A DNA stretch of 51,747 nucleotides from Chloroflexota bacterium (GTDB lineage Bacteria > Chloroflexota > JAHJIN01), in the NCBI GenBank assembly GCA_018823415.1, contig JAHJIN010000377.1:1-51747 (forward strand), written 5' to 3'. The notes under the pieces are model-generated. The model ran no database searches. It had not been told where the DNA came from and was given only the letters and a program-made list of their open reading frames with translations. The position numbers were made by a program, and so were the translations under genes. Of the stretch, positions 17,956 through 26,828 are shown in pieces. Within the stretch, counting starts at the first letter, position 1; each line of letters starts with the position of its first letter.

Positions 17956-19365
17956 ATGTTATCAAAACGCACACTTGGGACGCTGCTGGCCGGGCTGCTG
18001 ATCGTGCTGCTGGCTGGGATGATCCCGGCGGCCCACCCGGTCGATGCCACACGTACCGTGACCGTCGGCGCCACCGGTTGTGACTTTGCCACCATCCAGG
18101 CCGCGCTGGACGACGCGGGCGTGACCGCTGGCGATGTCATCCAGATACGGGACGCCGTCCACACCGAGGGCGGTATCGCCGTGGGCAAGGACGTCGTCAT
18201 CCAGGGGCCGGCCGTAGTGCAGGCCCACGCCGATTTCGGAGCAGCCCAGGAGCGCGTGTTCCTCATCCAGCCGGGGGCCACGGTCATCCTCAGGGACCTG
18301 ACCATTCGCCACGGCAACCCGCACCTGGACGAATATTTTCGCTGCGGCGGCGGCATTGTGAACAAGGGCACGCTGACGCTGGAAAACTGTGTCATCACCG
18401 ATAACACGGCCAACAGCGGCGGCGGCATCTGGAACAACCGGGGCGCGGTCACGGCCATCAATTGTACCATCAGCCAGAACGTCGCGGACCGGGACGCGCC
18501 ACCCGGGTACGAATGTGGTAGTGGTGGCGGCATCAAGCTGGAAGGTGGTGGCACGCTGGACCTGGTCAACTGTACCATCAGCGACAACGAGGCCAAGGGC
18601 AAGGCTGGGGGCCTCTTTGTGGCCTGCGAGACCACAGCCACGCTCACCAACTGCACCATCAGCGGCAACCAGGCCGCCGACCGGGGCGGGGGTCTGTTCA
18701 CCAAGAACGTGCTGTACCTCACCAATTGCACCGTTGTCCATAATCGCACTGAGGCCGCGGCCGGTGGCGGGGGCATCCGCATCAGGGCCACGCTGCACAT
18801 GACCGACACCATCGTCGCCTACAACAGCACGACCCTGGCGCACGATTGCGACATTGGTGGGCCGGGCGGCTACCAGGGTAAGGGCCAGGTCGGCGCCAAC
18901 ACGCGCAACTGGGTGCAGGACGGCAGCATCCCCTCGGTGTACACCGGTGACCCGCTGCTGGGCCCGTTGGCCGACAATGGCGGTCCGGTGCAGACCCACG
19001 CCCTGTTCCCAGGCAGCCAGGCCATCGACCGGGTGCCGGCTGCCGAGTGCACGGTGACCACTGACCAGCGCAGTTTGCCCCGGCCGGTGGTCTGCACGTC
19101 GCCGGATACCCCCGGCGACCTGGGCGCCTTCGAGGTGCAGGCCGGCGAGTGCGTCCCACCCATACCATCAGGCGCCAGCGTGACGCCCACGGCGCCTCCC
19201 AGCCCCACCCCGGCGCCGCCTACCCCGGAACCGACGAGCATTCCGCCCACACCGACGCCGGTGCCGGTTCCATCCAACGACTTGCTGCCGGTCTGTGGTC
19301 TGCTGGGCGTGGTGTTTCCGGCCCTGGCCGGCCTGGTCATCCTGTGGCTTCGACGTAGGTGGTAG
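17956..19365 (+). CDS. right-handed beta-helix surface protein with C-terminal membrane anchor
   Basis: A 469-residue protein with an ordinary signal peptide (no lipobox Cys; predicted cut after HPVDA). It has parallel beta-helix repeats of the type NCTISGNQA and GGGIWN (about 90-310), and an NGGPVQTHAL/GSQAID segment typical of pectin-lyase-like proteins of the 'choice-of-anchor' kind. A Pro/Thr linker (about 400-440) precedes a C-terminal TM helix ending in LWLRRRW. The linker is thus placed at the C-terminus, the reverse of its neighbours, yet shares a 30-bp DNA word with a lipoprotein linker at 30106. GGGGAG supports ATG 17956 over TTG 17941. It may bind polysaccharide or act as an adhesin. 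Confidence 0.88.
   Translation: MLSKRTLGTLLAGLLIVLLAGMIPAAHPVDATRTVTVGATGCDFATIQAALDDAGVTAGDVIQIRDAVHTEGGIAVGKDVVIQGPAVVQAHADFGAAQERVFLIQPGATVILRDLTIRHGNPHLDEYFRCGGGIVNKGTLTLENCVITDNTANSGGGIWNNRGAVTAINCTISQNVADRDAPPGYECGSGGGIKLEGGGTLDLVNCTISDNEAKGKAGGLFVACETTATLTNCTISGNQAADRGGGLFTKNVLYLTNCTVVHNRTEAAAGGGGIRIRATLHMTDTIVAYNSTTLAHDCDIGGPGGYQGKGQVGANTRNWVQDGSIPSVYTGDPLLGPLADNGGPVQTHALFPGSQAIDRVPAAECTVTTDQRSLPRPVVCTSPDTPGDLGAFEVQAGECVPPIPSGASVTPTAPPSPTPAPPTPEPTSIPPTPTPVPVPSNDLLPVCGLLGVVFPALAGLVILWLRRRW
19158..19187 (+). repeat. linker DNA word, copy 1
   Basis: A 30-bp stretch beginning ACCCATACCATCAGG and encoding part of the C-terminal Pro/Thr linker of the beta-helix protein. It is identical to 30106-30135 and shares a 19-bp core with 48557-48575, although the three genes encode unrelated domains. 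Confidence 0.8.
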
Positions 19366-19381
19366 GTAGCAATCTTCGAGT

Positions 19382-19987
19382 GTGAGTAATGTTGCCGATC
19401 ATATGGATGTTGCACACATGACTGTCATTGTTAGCACTTTTTCAAACCAACAGATAGAAGCATTTCAGAGCCAATTCGTCACGATCTATCGGGATGCTTT
19501 CAAAGCTCCTCCCTATTGCAAAGGGGAAGAAGAAGCGATGGACTTTGCGCAGTCCCTTCCGCAGCATGTTGAGAGAGAAGGTTTTCGCATGGTAGTGGCG
19601 GTGGAGGATGGGGCAGGTACACTAGTCGGCTTTTCCTATGGATACCAAAACATACCAGGCCAGTTGTGGCACGAGGAAGTAGCGAGAGCGGTACAACCTC
19701 AGATAGTGGCAGAATGGCTGATGAACACTTTTCGGCTGGTTGAGATGGCTGTCGCTCTCAGGGCTCAAAGACAAGGAATAGGCGGTCTTCTCCACGATCA
19801 TCTGCTGAGCAAACTGCCATATCGGAAGGTGGTATTGTCGACGATGGCAGCCGAGACAAACGCGTATCGGATGTATCAAAAACGAGGTTGGCAAGTTCTG
19901 GTGGAAGAGGTCATCTTTCCCGGTGTAGCAAGGCCCTATCGGGTCATGGGACTCGAATTGGGTGAGGAGCGAGAGGATGCGGTCTAA
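19382..19987 (+). CDS. GNAT-family N-acetyltransferase
   Basis: A 201-residue cytosolic acetyltransferase-like protein. The acetyl-CoA loop is AQRQGIGG within motif A (about 128-145). An upstream beta strand (VGFSYGY) and a downstream NAYRMYQKRGW helix-strand are typical of GNAT. It has no signal peptide or linker, and its sequence is visibly more AT-rich than its neighbours, suggesting recent insertion into the array. The start is uncertain: GTG 19382 gives the longest product, while ATG 19403 or 19418 would also keep the domain, and no site has a good ribosome sequence. Substrate unknown. Confidence 0.82.
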   Translation: MSNVADHMDVAHMTVIVSTFSNQQIEAFQSQFVTIYRDAFKAPPYCKGEEEAMDFAQSLPQHVEREGFRMVVAVEDGAGTLVGFSYGYQNIPGQLWHEEVARAVQPQIVAEWLMNTFRLVEMAVALRAQRQGIGGLLHDHLLSKLPYRKVVLSTMAAETNAYRMYQKRGWQVLVEEVIFPGVARPYRVMGLELGEEREDAV

Positions 19988-20041
19988 CCAGCATGCAGCC
20001 GATCACCTGATCGAGGTTCTCCTTGGAAGGAGACCAACACC

Positions 20042-20953
20042 ATGAAACGAGGACTTTTTATCGTCTTGCTGGCTATCGTCCTGGGTGGCTGCGAGCCCGG
20101 GGCTACTCCTACCCCGGTGGCACCAACACGTACTGTGTCACCGCCCTCGCCCACGCTCACTGCCATACCCACGGCTACAGCCCGGCCCACGCCTGCGCCT
20201 CCGCCGACCAACACGTCCCGGGCGCTTCAATCCGCTGAGGTAGGTGACCAGTACAAGATCCACGTCAGCCTGCCGGGTGGCTATGACCCAGACGCTAGCC
20301 CCGGGTATCACGTGGTCTATCTGCTGGATGGAGACTGGTATTTCGACGGCGCGGACCGGTGGATGACCAAGGGGGGCGTGGCCAAGATCGCGGCGGATCT
20401 GAGAAACCTGGGCGCCATGCCCCCGGTCATCGTCGTCGGGGTGGGGTATGCCGGAGATAACAAGCGGGAGCGGGATCTTTACGAGGATCCGGACCGATTC
20501 TATGCCTTTATCCGATCTGAGCTCGTACCCCTGATCGACGACGAGTACAATACAGTCTCCTCACCCGAGGGGCGGATACTGGTGGGGCATTCCCTCGGCG
20601 GCTATTTCGTCATGTACGCCCTGCTCGCCCATGAGGTCCCGGATCCCCTCTTTCGCGATTACATCGCCGTCAGCGGCGATTACACGTCCTATGAGCGGAA
20701 ACTTTTTGCCGCTGAGCAGGACCTGTATGACCGGTTGGGGAGTGGTGCTCTGTCCGGCGTGAACCTGTACCTGGCGGCGGGGTCCAACGAGTATGGTTGG
20801 GTGATCAACAGCAACCGGGAGATGGCACAGCGGTTAGGCAGCAGGAATTATACTGGGTTCCGCCTCGAATTTACCGCGTACGGCACCCACGATCATTACA
20901 CCATCGTGGGGCCAGCGATCCGGAGTGGTCTAAGGTGGCTTTTCGAAGAATAG
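20042..20953 (+). CDS. putative esterase (alpha/beta hydrolase) lipoprotein
   Basis: A 303-residue lipoprotein (VLGGCE, Cys 17) with a Pro/Thr linker to about residue 58, then an alpha/beta hydrolase of the esterase D/IroE-like type. The nucleophile is S184 in GHSLGG. A likely catalytic His is in GTHDHY (283 or 285), and a conserved VVYLLDGDWYF strand-loop lies near residue 95. GGAAGGAG precedes ATG 20042. It would hydrolyse an ester or thioester outside the membrane. A different alpha/beta hydrolase is at 33895. Confidence 0.9.
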   Translation: MKRGLFIVLLAIVLGGCEPGATPTPVAPTRTVSPPSPTLTAIPTATARPTPAPPPTNTSRALQSAEVGDQYKIHVSLPGGYDPDASPGYHVVYLLDGDWYFDGADRWMTKGGVAKIAADLRNLGAMPPVIVVGVGYAGDNKRERDLYEDPDRFYAFIRSELVPLIDDEYNTVSSPEGRILVGHSLGGYFVMYALLAHEVPDPLFRDYIAVSGDYTSYERKLFAAEQDLYDRLGSGALSGVNLYLAAGSNEYGWVINSNREMAQRLGSRNYTGFRLEFTAYGTHDHYTIVGPAIRSGLRWLFEE

Positions 20954-20966
20954 GAGGAGCATGATC

Positions 20967-22040
20967 ATGTCACTGAGAGAACTGGGTATTGAGCACAAGC
21001 GACTGAACGAGACGTTGGCTGTCGTGGTCCGCGCCAACCCTCAGAACCGGGACGAGTTGCGGGCCATACTGGACGATCTGCGCCAATACATTCCCGAGGA
21101 AATCATCGCCGGGCCGCCGTTCTGCGTGTTCCAGTTTATCACCAGCCTCAAGGACGGGTTCGACGTCGAGGTGGGGTTCCCGGTGAGCCAGGCCATAGAG
21201 ACCGACGCGATCCGCGCCCGGCTTTTCCCGCCCCTGCAAGTCCTGTCTCTCACGCACCGGGGACCGGCCGCCGAGCTGGGCGAGACCTACAAAGCCCTCT
21301 ATGGCCGTGCGGCAGCTCATGGGCTCATCTCGGACGAGTTTGTGCGCGAGGTTTACCCGGCCGACGGCGAGGTGGAGGTACAGTTCGTCCTGCACGATTG
21401 GAACGGTCTCCTGGCCCGAAACCTGGACCGCGTGCTGGGCCAGGAGGTATGCCAGCACGTCATGGCCGGCGTTGAGGCGCTCACCATCGATTCCACGGTC
21501 GATGAGCGATTCCACTGGCTCAAGGGGGCCATGTCGCGGCTGGACGAGGTGACCGGTGAGGACGCCAGGTACGACGTGGTGTCCAGTTGCGCCCACGTTT
21601 TTCCCCCGGGCCAGGTCGCCAAGCTCACGACCGTGTACCAGGAGACTCTGGCTGCCACCGGCGACCCGTGGCAGGCGGTGGATGCCGTCATCGACTTCAT
21701 AGTGGAGGACCCCGGCTGGGGCAGCGAGCGCCCACGCCGGGAGGGCAACATTATCTACTCGTCCAAGGCGCCCCGGGATCCCCAAGGCTATGCCAACGCC
21801 ACCACCGAGATGGAAAAGCGAATAGCCTATTGCTTCTGTCCCCTGGTGCGGACGCACATGGATCAGGGCATGTCGCCCACGTTCTGCAACTGCGGCGGTG
21901 GGTGGTATCGCCAGCAATGGGAGGGGGCCACCGGCCGGCCGGTGCGCATCGAGATCGTGAGTTCGGTCCTGCAGGGCGGCGACGTGTGCCAGTTCGCGAT
22001 TCATTTGCCCAGCGATTTGCTCTGCGCGGTGTCACAATAG
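20967..22040 (+). CDS. GyrI-like effector-binding domain fused to a Cys-rich domain
   Basis: A 357-residue protein without a signal peptide. The N-terminal ~150 residues resemble the GyrI-like/AraC-effector-binding fold (e.g. GPPFCVFQF, FDVEVGFPV). The C-terminal part contains CFCPLVRTHM, FCNCGGGW and a strand ending GDVCQFAIHLP, a Cys pattern suggesting metal or small-molecule binding. AGGAGG at 20953-20958 favours ATG 20967 over ATG 20961. Such proteins are cytosolic small-molecule sensors or enzymes. With DUF3795 and GNAT it is one of only three non-exported proteins inside the array. Exact role unknown. Confidence 0.78.
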   Translation: MSLRELGIEHKRLNETLAVVVRANPQNRDELRAILDDLRQYIPEEIIAGPPFCVFQFITSLKDGFDVEVGFPVSQAIETDAIRARLFPPLQVLSLTHRGPAAELGETYKALYGRAAAHGLISDEFVREVYPADGEVEVQFVLHDWNGLLARNLDRVLGQEVCQHVMAGVEALTIDSTVDERFHWLKGAMSRLDEVTGEDARYDVVSSCAHVFPPGQVAKLTTVYQETLAATGDPWQAVDAVIDFIVEDPGWGSERPRREGNIIYSSKAPRDPQGYANATTEMEKRIAYCFCPLVRTHMDQGMSPTFCNCGGGWYRQQWEGATGRPVRIEIVSSVLQGGDVCQFAIHLPSDLLCAVSQ

Positions 22041-22070
22041 CGCCTGATGATTCCAAGAAAAGGAGTGCCA

Positions 22071-23111
22071 ATGTCTATCCGCGTCATATTCGTTACGGCG
22101 CTAGTCGCGTTGACCTTGATCAGTGGTTGTGGGGGAGCGTCACCCACGTCGCCGTCGGTGGCCCCCAGTGCGACCCTCGTGCCCACGGCGACGCCGGCGC
22201 CACCGACCGCGACGCCAGTGCCAACTGTGCCTTCCCCGCCGACCCTCAGTGGCAGCGGCGGAGGGTGGATCGCCTTTGTCTCCACTCGTGATGGCAACCG
22301 GGAAATCTATGCCATGAACGCCGACGGCAGTGACCAGCGGCGGCTGACCAACAAGTCTGTCTGGGAGGGTAGCCCTACCTGGTCCCCAGATGGCAAACAG
22401 ATCGCCTTCATGTCCCAGCGTGACGGCAATGAGGAGCTGTACGTCATCAACTCTGATGGTACCGATGTCCGCCGGCTCATGCGCCATCGGGCTGCTGATT
22501 ATATGCCGGCCTGGTCGCCCGACGGGAAACAAATCGCCTTTGTCTCTGTACGCGATGGCAATGAGGAGATCTATGTGCTGGATGTACAGTCTGCCCTTCA
22601 GGATGCCGAGGGGGCCAGCGTGCGGCGGCTGACCCAGACCAGCCGGGATGCCTCCGATCTCCGGCCGGCCTGGTCGCCCGACGGGAAACAAATCGCCTTT
22701 GTGTCCACTCGTGGTAATGCCCGAGAGATCTATGTCATGAACAGCGACGGCACGGATGCGCGTCGGCTGACCGACTCCGGCGGCGACAAGGACACGCCGG
22801 CCTGGTCGCCAGACGGGAAACAAATCGCCTTTTGCGTCATGCGTGAGGGCCACTGGGGTATCTCCGTGATGAACCTGGATGGCACCGGCCAGCAACAACT
22901 GACCCCAAGTGGTAGCAACACCGACGATTATGCGCCGGTGTGGTCGCCCGACGGAGTGCAACTCGCTTTACAGTCCAATCGCGACGGCCACTGGGCGATC
23001 TATGTCACAAACAGCGATGGTGCTGATCCCCGGCGGCTGACGACCGGCGACGCAGATGACCTCGAACCCGCCTGGGTGTCAGTCGGTGCGTCGGCGGCTG
23101 CCGTGCCTTGA
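22071..23111 (+). CDS. six-bladed PD40 propeller lipoprotein
   Basis: A 346-residue lipoprotein (LISGCG) with a Pro/Thr linker and LSGSGGG hinge, then six PD40 blades. The [12 protein letters not shown] motif recurs almost unchanged in several consecutive blades, suggesting recent internal repeat amplification. A blade insertion ([12 protein letters not shown]) parallels one at the same place in the proteins at 16201, 25723 and 28802. AAAGGAG supports ATG 22071 rather than 22047. It probably binds a ligand or partner; no enzymatic motif is seen. Confidence 0.9.
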   Translation: MSIRVIFVTALVALTLISGCGGASPTSPSVAPSATLVPTATPAPPTATPVPTVPSPPTLSGSGGGWIAFVSTRDGNREIYAMNADGSDQRRLTNKSVWEGSPTWSPDGKQIAFMSQRDGNEELYVINSDGTDVRRLMRHRAADYMPAWSPDGKQIAFVSVRDGNEEIYVLDVQSALQDAEGASVRRLTQTSRDASDLRPAWSPDGKQIAFVSTRGNAREIYVMNSDGTDARRLTDSGGDKDTPAWSPDGKQIAFCVMREGHWGISVMNLDGTGQQQLTPSGSNTDDYAPVWSPDGVQLALQSNRDGHWAIYVTNSDGADPRRLTTGDADDLEPAWVSVGASAAAVP

Positions 23112-23147
23112 TCGCAAGCGCGAAAAGCATGGGGAGAATAACAACCT

Positions 23148-24095
23148 ATGTCCACTCATTGCACGGGCAAGCATCTGGGAATCATCGCTGCAGCGTTGAG
23201 CGTTCTGTCCTTGCTCGTTGGCTGCGAGGCAGGCACCCCTGTGCCCAGCGTGGCGCCGCCCAGCCCAACGCCGGCCCCACCCACCGCCACGCCAGCGCCC
23301 ACCGCTACCACGACGCCCACGCCGGTGCCGGTCGAACCCATCGTGCCCGACATGGTCCTGGTCGAGCCCGGGACGTTCCAGATGGGGGCTGCCGATGGCC
23401 GCTCGGACGAGCAGCCGGTCCACACCGTACAGATCACCCGGCCCTTTTACATCGCCAAGTACGAGGTCACCTTTGCTGAATACGACCGCTTTTGCGAGGA
23501 CACCGGCGCGCGCCGGCCCAACGACCGGGGCTGGGGCCGGGGCCAGCAACCGTTGATCAACGTAGACTGGTACGACGCCGTGGCCTACTGCAACTGGCTG
23601 AGCGAAAAAGAGGGCCTGACCTCCTGCTACAGCGGGAGGGGCAAGGTCACCCGGTGCGATTTCTCGGCCAACGGCTACCGGCTGCCCACCGAGGCCGAGT
23701 GGGAGTACGCCGCCCGTGGGGGGCACCTGAGCCAGGGAACCGCGTACGCCGGCAGCGACGACGCAGGCGTCGTGGCCTGGTACGATGCGAACTCGGGCGG
23801 TGTGACCCACCCGGTGGGGCAAAAGCAGCCCAACGAACTGGGCCTGTACGACATGAGTGGCAACATGTACGAGTGGTGCTGGGATTGGTACAGCGGGACG
23901 TACTATACCTCGTCGCCCGTCGACGATCCCATGGGGCCGCCCCCGGAAACGTCCCGGACGACCCGGGGGCCGAACAAGGTGCGGCGCAGTGGCAGTTGGC
24001 GCGAGGCCGAGGAGTTCCTCCACGTGGCCTTTCGCAGCATTGATTATGCCGGGTACCCTGGCGACAATGGGTTTCGCCTGGCGAGAACCCCATAA
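23148..24095 (+). CDS. FGE-sulfatase-fold lipoprotein, catalytic Cys pair absent
   Basis: A 315-residue lipoprotein (LLVGCE) with a Pro/Thr linker to about residue 63, then a formylglycine-generating-enzyme fold: [47 protein letters not shown] and a terminal NGFRLAR. The region that in true FGE carries two copper-binding Cys reads [16 protein letters not shown], with no Cys, so aldehyde formation is unlikely. Two conserved Cys around [11 protein letters not shown] may form a disulfide. This C-type-lectin-like fold is often used for binding. A close paralogue follows 29 bp downstream. Confidence 0.92.
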   Translation: MSTHCTGKHLGIIAAALSVLSLLVGCEAGTPVPSVAPPSPTPAPPTATPAPTATTTPTPVPVEPIVPDMVLVEPGTFQMGAADGRSDEQPVHTVQITRPFYIAKYEVTFAEYDRFCEDTGARRPNDRGWGRGQQPLINVDWYDAVAYCNWLSEKEGLTSCYSGRGKVTRCDFSANGYRLPTEAEWEYAARGGHLSQGTAYAGSDDAGVVAWYDANSGGVTHPVGQKQPNELGLYDMSGNMYEWCWDWYSGTYYTSSPVDDPMGPPPETSRTTRGPNKVRRSGSWREAEEFLHVAFRSIDYAGYPGDNGFRLARTP

Positions 24096-24124
24096 ACAAG
24101 ATCATTAGAGGAGAGGATACCAAT

Positions 24125-25081
24125 ATGGCGCATCGCTTCGTGCTTGTCGTCACCCTATGTATGTTGATCGCCGTCGTCGGTTGCGAGACCGCCTCACCCG
24201 TGCCCACCAGCGTGCCGGCCAGCGCAACCCCGGTGCGGCCGACGGTCACACTCGCGCCCCCGACTCCGACGGTGCCGCCGACTGCGCCGCCTACTATGAC
24301 CCCTCGGCCGACCGTGCAGGCATTGGTCCCCGAGATGGTCCTGGTCGAACCCGGTACGTTCGAGATGGGTACCGCCGACGGTCGCGAGGACGAACAGCCG
24401 GTACACGCGGTCCAGATCACCCGGGCCTTTTACGTAGCCAAGTACGAAGTGACCTTTGCGGAATATGACCTGTTCTGCGCCGATACCACGGGGGTAAGCA
24501 AGCCCTCGGACAACGGGCAGGGGCGCGGGAACCGGCCGGTGACCGGCGTCGAGTGGGGGGATGCGGTGGCGTACTGCAACTGGCTGAGCGAAAAAGAGGG
24601 GCTGACCCCGTGCTACACCGGCAAGGGCCGGCTCATCCAGTGCGATTTCTCGGCCAACGGCTACCGGCTGCCCACCGAGGCCGAGTGGGAATACGCAGCC
24701 CGGGGCGGCCCTCAGAGCCAGGGCTATCTCTATGCCGGGGGCAACGCGCCCGACGACGTGGCCTGGTACGGCGGCAACGCCGGCGGGCAGGCCCATCCGG
24801 TGGGGCAAAAACAGCCCAACGAACTGGGCCTATACGACATGAGTGGCAACTCGTGGGAGTGGTGCTGGGACCTGTACAACGCCCAGTATTATGCCTCATC
24901 GCCGGCTGCCGACCCGCCGGGACCGGCTAACGCGCCCGCCGGGCAGGCCCTCGGTCCCGAGCGCGTGCGGCGGGGCGGCAATTGCCTGGAAGGTGAAAAC
25001 CTGCTGCGCGCCACGTGCCGCAGTTCGGGTGGCGCGACGTATGCCGGCAACAATGGCTTTCGCCTCGTGCGAACCAAATAA
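24125..25081 (+). CDS. FGE-sulfatase-fold lipoprotein, catalytic Cys pair absent
   Basis: A 318-residue paralogue of the preceding gene with the same plan: lipobox VVGCE, Pro/Thr linker and FGE fold with [13 protein letters not shown] and [11 protein letters not shown]. In the final region GGNC and ATCR contain Cys residues, but their spacing does not match the FGE active site, so catalysis is doubtful. GGAGAGG precedes ATG 24125. The regions from CNWLSEKEG to EYAARGG are nearly identical to those of the upstream and downstream FGE genes, whereas the loops before and after differ, consistent with a constant scaffold carrying variable loops. Confidence 0.92.
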   Translation: MAHRFVLVVTLCMLIAVVGCETASPVPTSVPASATPVRPTVTLAPPTPTVPPTAPPTMTPRPTVQALVPEMVLVEPGTFEMGTADGREDEQPVHAVQITRAFYVAKYEVTFAEYDLFCADTTGVSKPSDNGQGRGNRPVTGVEWGDAVAYCNWLSEKEGLTPCYTGKGRLIQCDFSANGYRLPTEAEWEYAARGGPQSQGYLYAGGNAPDDVAWYGGNAGGQAHPVGQKQPNELGLYDMSGNSWEWCWDLYNAQYYASSPAADPPGPANAPAGQALGPERVRRGGNCLEGENLLRATCRSSGGATYAGNNGFRLVRTK

Positions 25082-25105
25082 CGCCAACGTTTGGAGTGAA
25101 CGAGC

Positions 25106-25180
25106 ATGATGACCATGTCTGTTCGTCGCATGGTATCTGCCAGCGGTGCTGGTCGACTGGGGCTCGGGCTACGCAGTTGA
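25106..25180 (+). other. possible 24-residue reading frame in the gap
   Basis: In the 140-bp gap after the second FGE gene, ATG 25106 follows GGAG and opens a basic 24-codon frame (MMTMSVRRMV...). It could be the relic of a lipoprotein signal-peptide start or a leader peptide. No other feature is visible in the gap, and I would not call it a gene. Confidence 0.2.
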
Positions 25181-25221
25181 ACGAAGAGACAACGAGATCC
25201 ATCGTATCAGGAGGTTGGAAA

Positions 25222-25704
25222 ATGAGACAAGCGATACGACTCGCAGTGCCGGGTATGGTGATGGTCGCCATCATCGTCGCCGCGTGCACCACTTCCGCAC
25301 CGGCCGACACACCCACACCCACGAGCACACCCCCTCCGACCAGCACTCCTGCTCCGACCGGGACATCTACACCGGCGCCCACGCAGACGCCGGTACTGAC
25401 GCCGATGATCGTCCGGGAGGCGGTGAATATCTGCGTCGTGCAGCCGGATGGCAAACCGGGGAAGGGTTCGTACATACAGATCCAGGACGCCAACTATAAG
25501 CAGATCATCCCCAGTGACGGCACCACGGGCATCATGGTAACCGCCGATGATGGTTGCCGTGCCGTCAGGCTGCCCCGCGGGTCGTATCACGTGGGCGCGC
25601 AAAAAGTCATGGGCTGGTCAAAATACGCAACGGGTACCGCTGATTTCGAGGTTACGCCTGGGAGCACCGCTCAGGTTCAAGTTAACCTGATCGAGATCAA
25701 ATAG
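25222..25704 (+). CDS. small lipoprotein with carboxypeptidase-regulatory-like domain
   Basis: A 160-residue lipoprotein (IIVAACT) with a long Pro/Thr linker (about 27-58) and a ~95-residue beta-domain. The mature part (VNICVVQPDGKPGKGSY, then ADDGCRAVRLPRGSYHVG) looks like a small Ig/prealbumin-like fold such as the carboxypeptidase regulatory domain; its two Cys could pair. AGGAGG lies 7 nt before ATG 25222. It ends 18 bp before the next PD40 gene. Likely a structural or binding module; no catalytic motif. Confidence 0.82.
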   Translation: MRQAIRLAVPGMVMVAIIVAACTTSAPADTPTPTSTPPPTSTPAPTGTSTPAPTQTPVLTPMIVREAVNICVVQPDGKPGKGSYIQIQDANYKQIIPSDGTTGIMVTADDGCRAVRLPRGSYHVGAQKVMGWSKYATGTADFEVTPGSTAQVQVNLIEIK

Positions 25705-25722
25705 GGCAATAGGAGCGAAGGA

Positions 25723-26796
25723 ATGCGAGGCTATCACGGGATACTTGCCACGTTGTTGATCGTCCTGGTCCTGGTCGTGGGCTGTGAGGGGACCGGGGTA
25801 GCGCCAACGCTGCCCACGCTTGTGCCGCTCAGCGCCACGCCGGTCCCACCTTCTGCCACGCCGACGGTGCCGGCCGTGAGTGTCGCGACGCCGACCACAG
25901 TACCCACCCCCATGCCCACCCTCACCGGCAGCGGTGGTGGGGTCATTGCCTGCACGGTCTATTACCAGGTCGGCGACGAGATCCACGTGATGAACGCCGA
26001 CGGCACCGGCAATCGCCCGTTCACGCAGAACCGAGTGGACGACGAGTTCCCGGCTTGGTCTCCTGACGGGTCTCAGCTTGCCTTTTGCTCCCGGCGCGGC
26101 GGCAACTGGGACATCTATGTGGCTCCGGCGGATGGTGGCGAGGCGACGCGCCTGACCCAGCACCGGGCAGTCGACCTGAACCCGGCCTGGTCGCCCGACG
26201 GTACGCAGATTGCCTTCATGTCCGAGCGCGATGGCAACCAGGAGATCTATGTGCTGGACGTGCGCGAGGCCGTTCAGAACCCGGCCCGTGATACTGCCCG
26301 GCGCCTCACTCAGACCGGCCGCGACGTGGACGATGCTTTTCCCACCTGGGCGCCGGACGGTCAGCAGATTGCCTTTGTCTCTACGCGTGCCGGTCACGGG
26401 GCCATCTATGTCATGAATGCTGATGGCACGGACCCGCGCCGGCTCACCCAGGGCGACGCTGAGGAATCCACGCCCGCCTGGTCGCCAGACGGACAACGCA
26501 TCGCCTTCTGCGTGGTCCAAGACGGGCACTGGGAACTCGCCTTGATCGACGCGGACGGCGCCGAACTGGGTTCGGGTAACCTGCAACGACTGACCAACAC
26601 ATCGGCCGACGAATACGATCCCACCTGGTCGCCCGACGGCACCTGGATCGCCTTCCAGTCCAACGTCGACAGCCAGTGGGACATCTATGCGCTGGATGTG
26701 CAGGAGGCCCTGCGTAGCGAGGGGGCTTTGGCAGAGAGCTGGCGCCGGGTGACGGCCGATAGCGCCAACGAGATCGGGCCGAGTTGGGGACCGTGA
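25723..26796 (+). CDS. six-bladed PD40 propeller lipoprotein
   Basis: A 357-residue lipoprotein (LVVGCE) with a Pro/Thr linker, LTGSGGG hinge and six PD40 blades closing in PSWGP. The first blade begins with an unusual IACTVYYQVGDEIH strand instead of IAFxSDRDG, so ligand loops differ from those of its paralogues. Blade insertions (LDVREAVQNPARD and LDVQEALRSEG) match the LDV-x-x-AL inserts of the other array propellers. TAGGAG precedes ATG 25723. Predicted to display a binding surface outside the membrane. Confidence 0.9.
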   Translation: MRGYHGILATLLIVLVLVVGCEGTGVAPTLPTLVPLSATPVPPSATPTVPAVSVATPTTVPTPMPTLTGSGGGVIACTVYYQVGDEIHVMNADGTGNRPFTQNRVDDEFPAWSPDGSQLAFCSRRGGNWDIYVAPADGGEATRLTQHRAVDLNPAWSPDGTQIAFMSERDGNQEIYVLDVREAVQNPARDTARRLTQTGRDVDDAFPTWAPDGQQIAFVSTRAGHGAIYVMNADGTDPRRLTQGDAEESTPAWSPDGQRIAFCVVQDGHWELALIDADGAELGSGNLQRLTNTSADEYDPTWSPDGTWIAFQSNVDSQWDIYALDVQEALRSEGALAESWRRVTADSANEIGPSWGP

Positions 26797-26828
26797 CCGG
26801 GCCGCAGACTCGGTGAGGAGGTTTCGAG

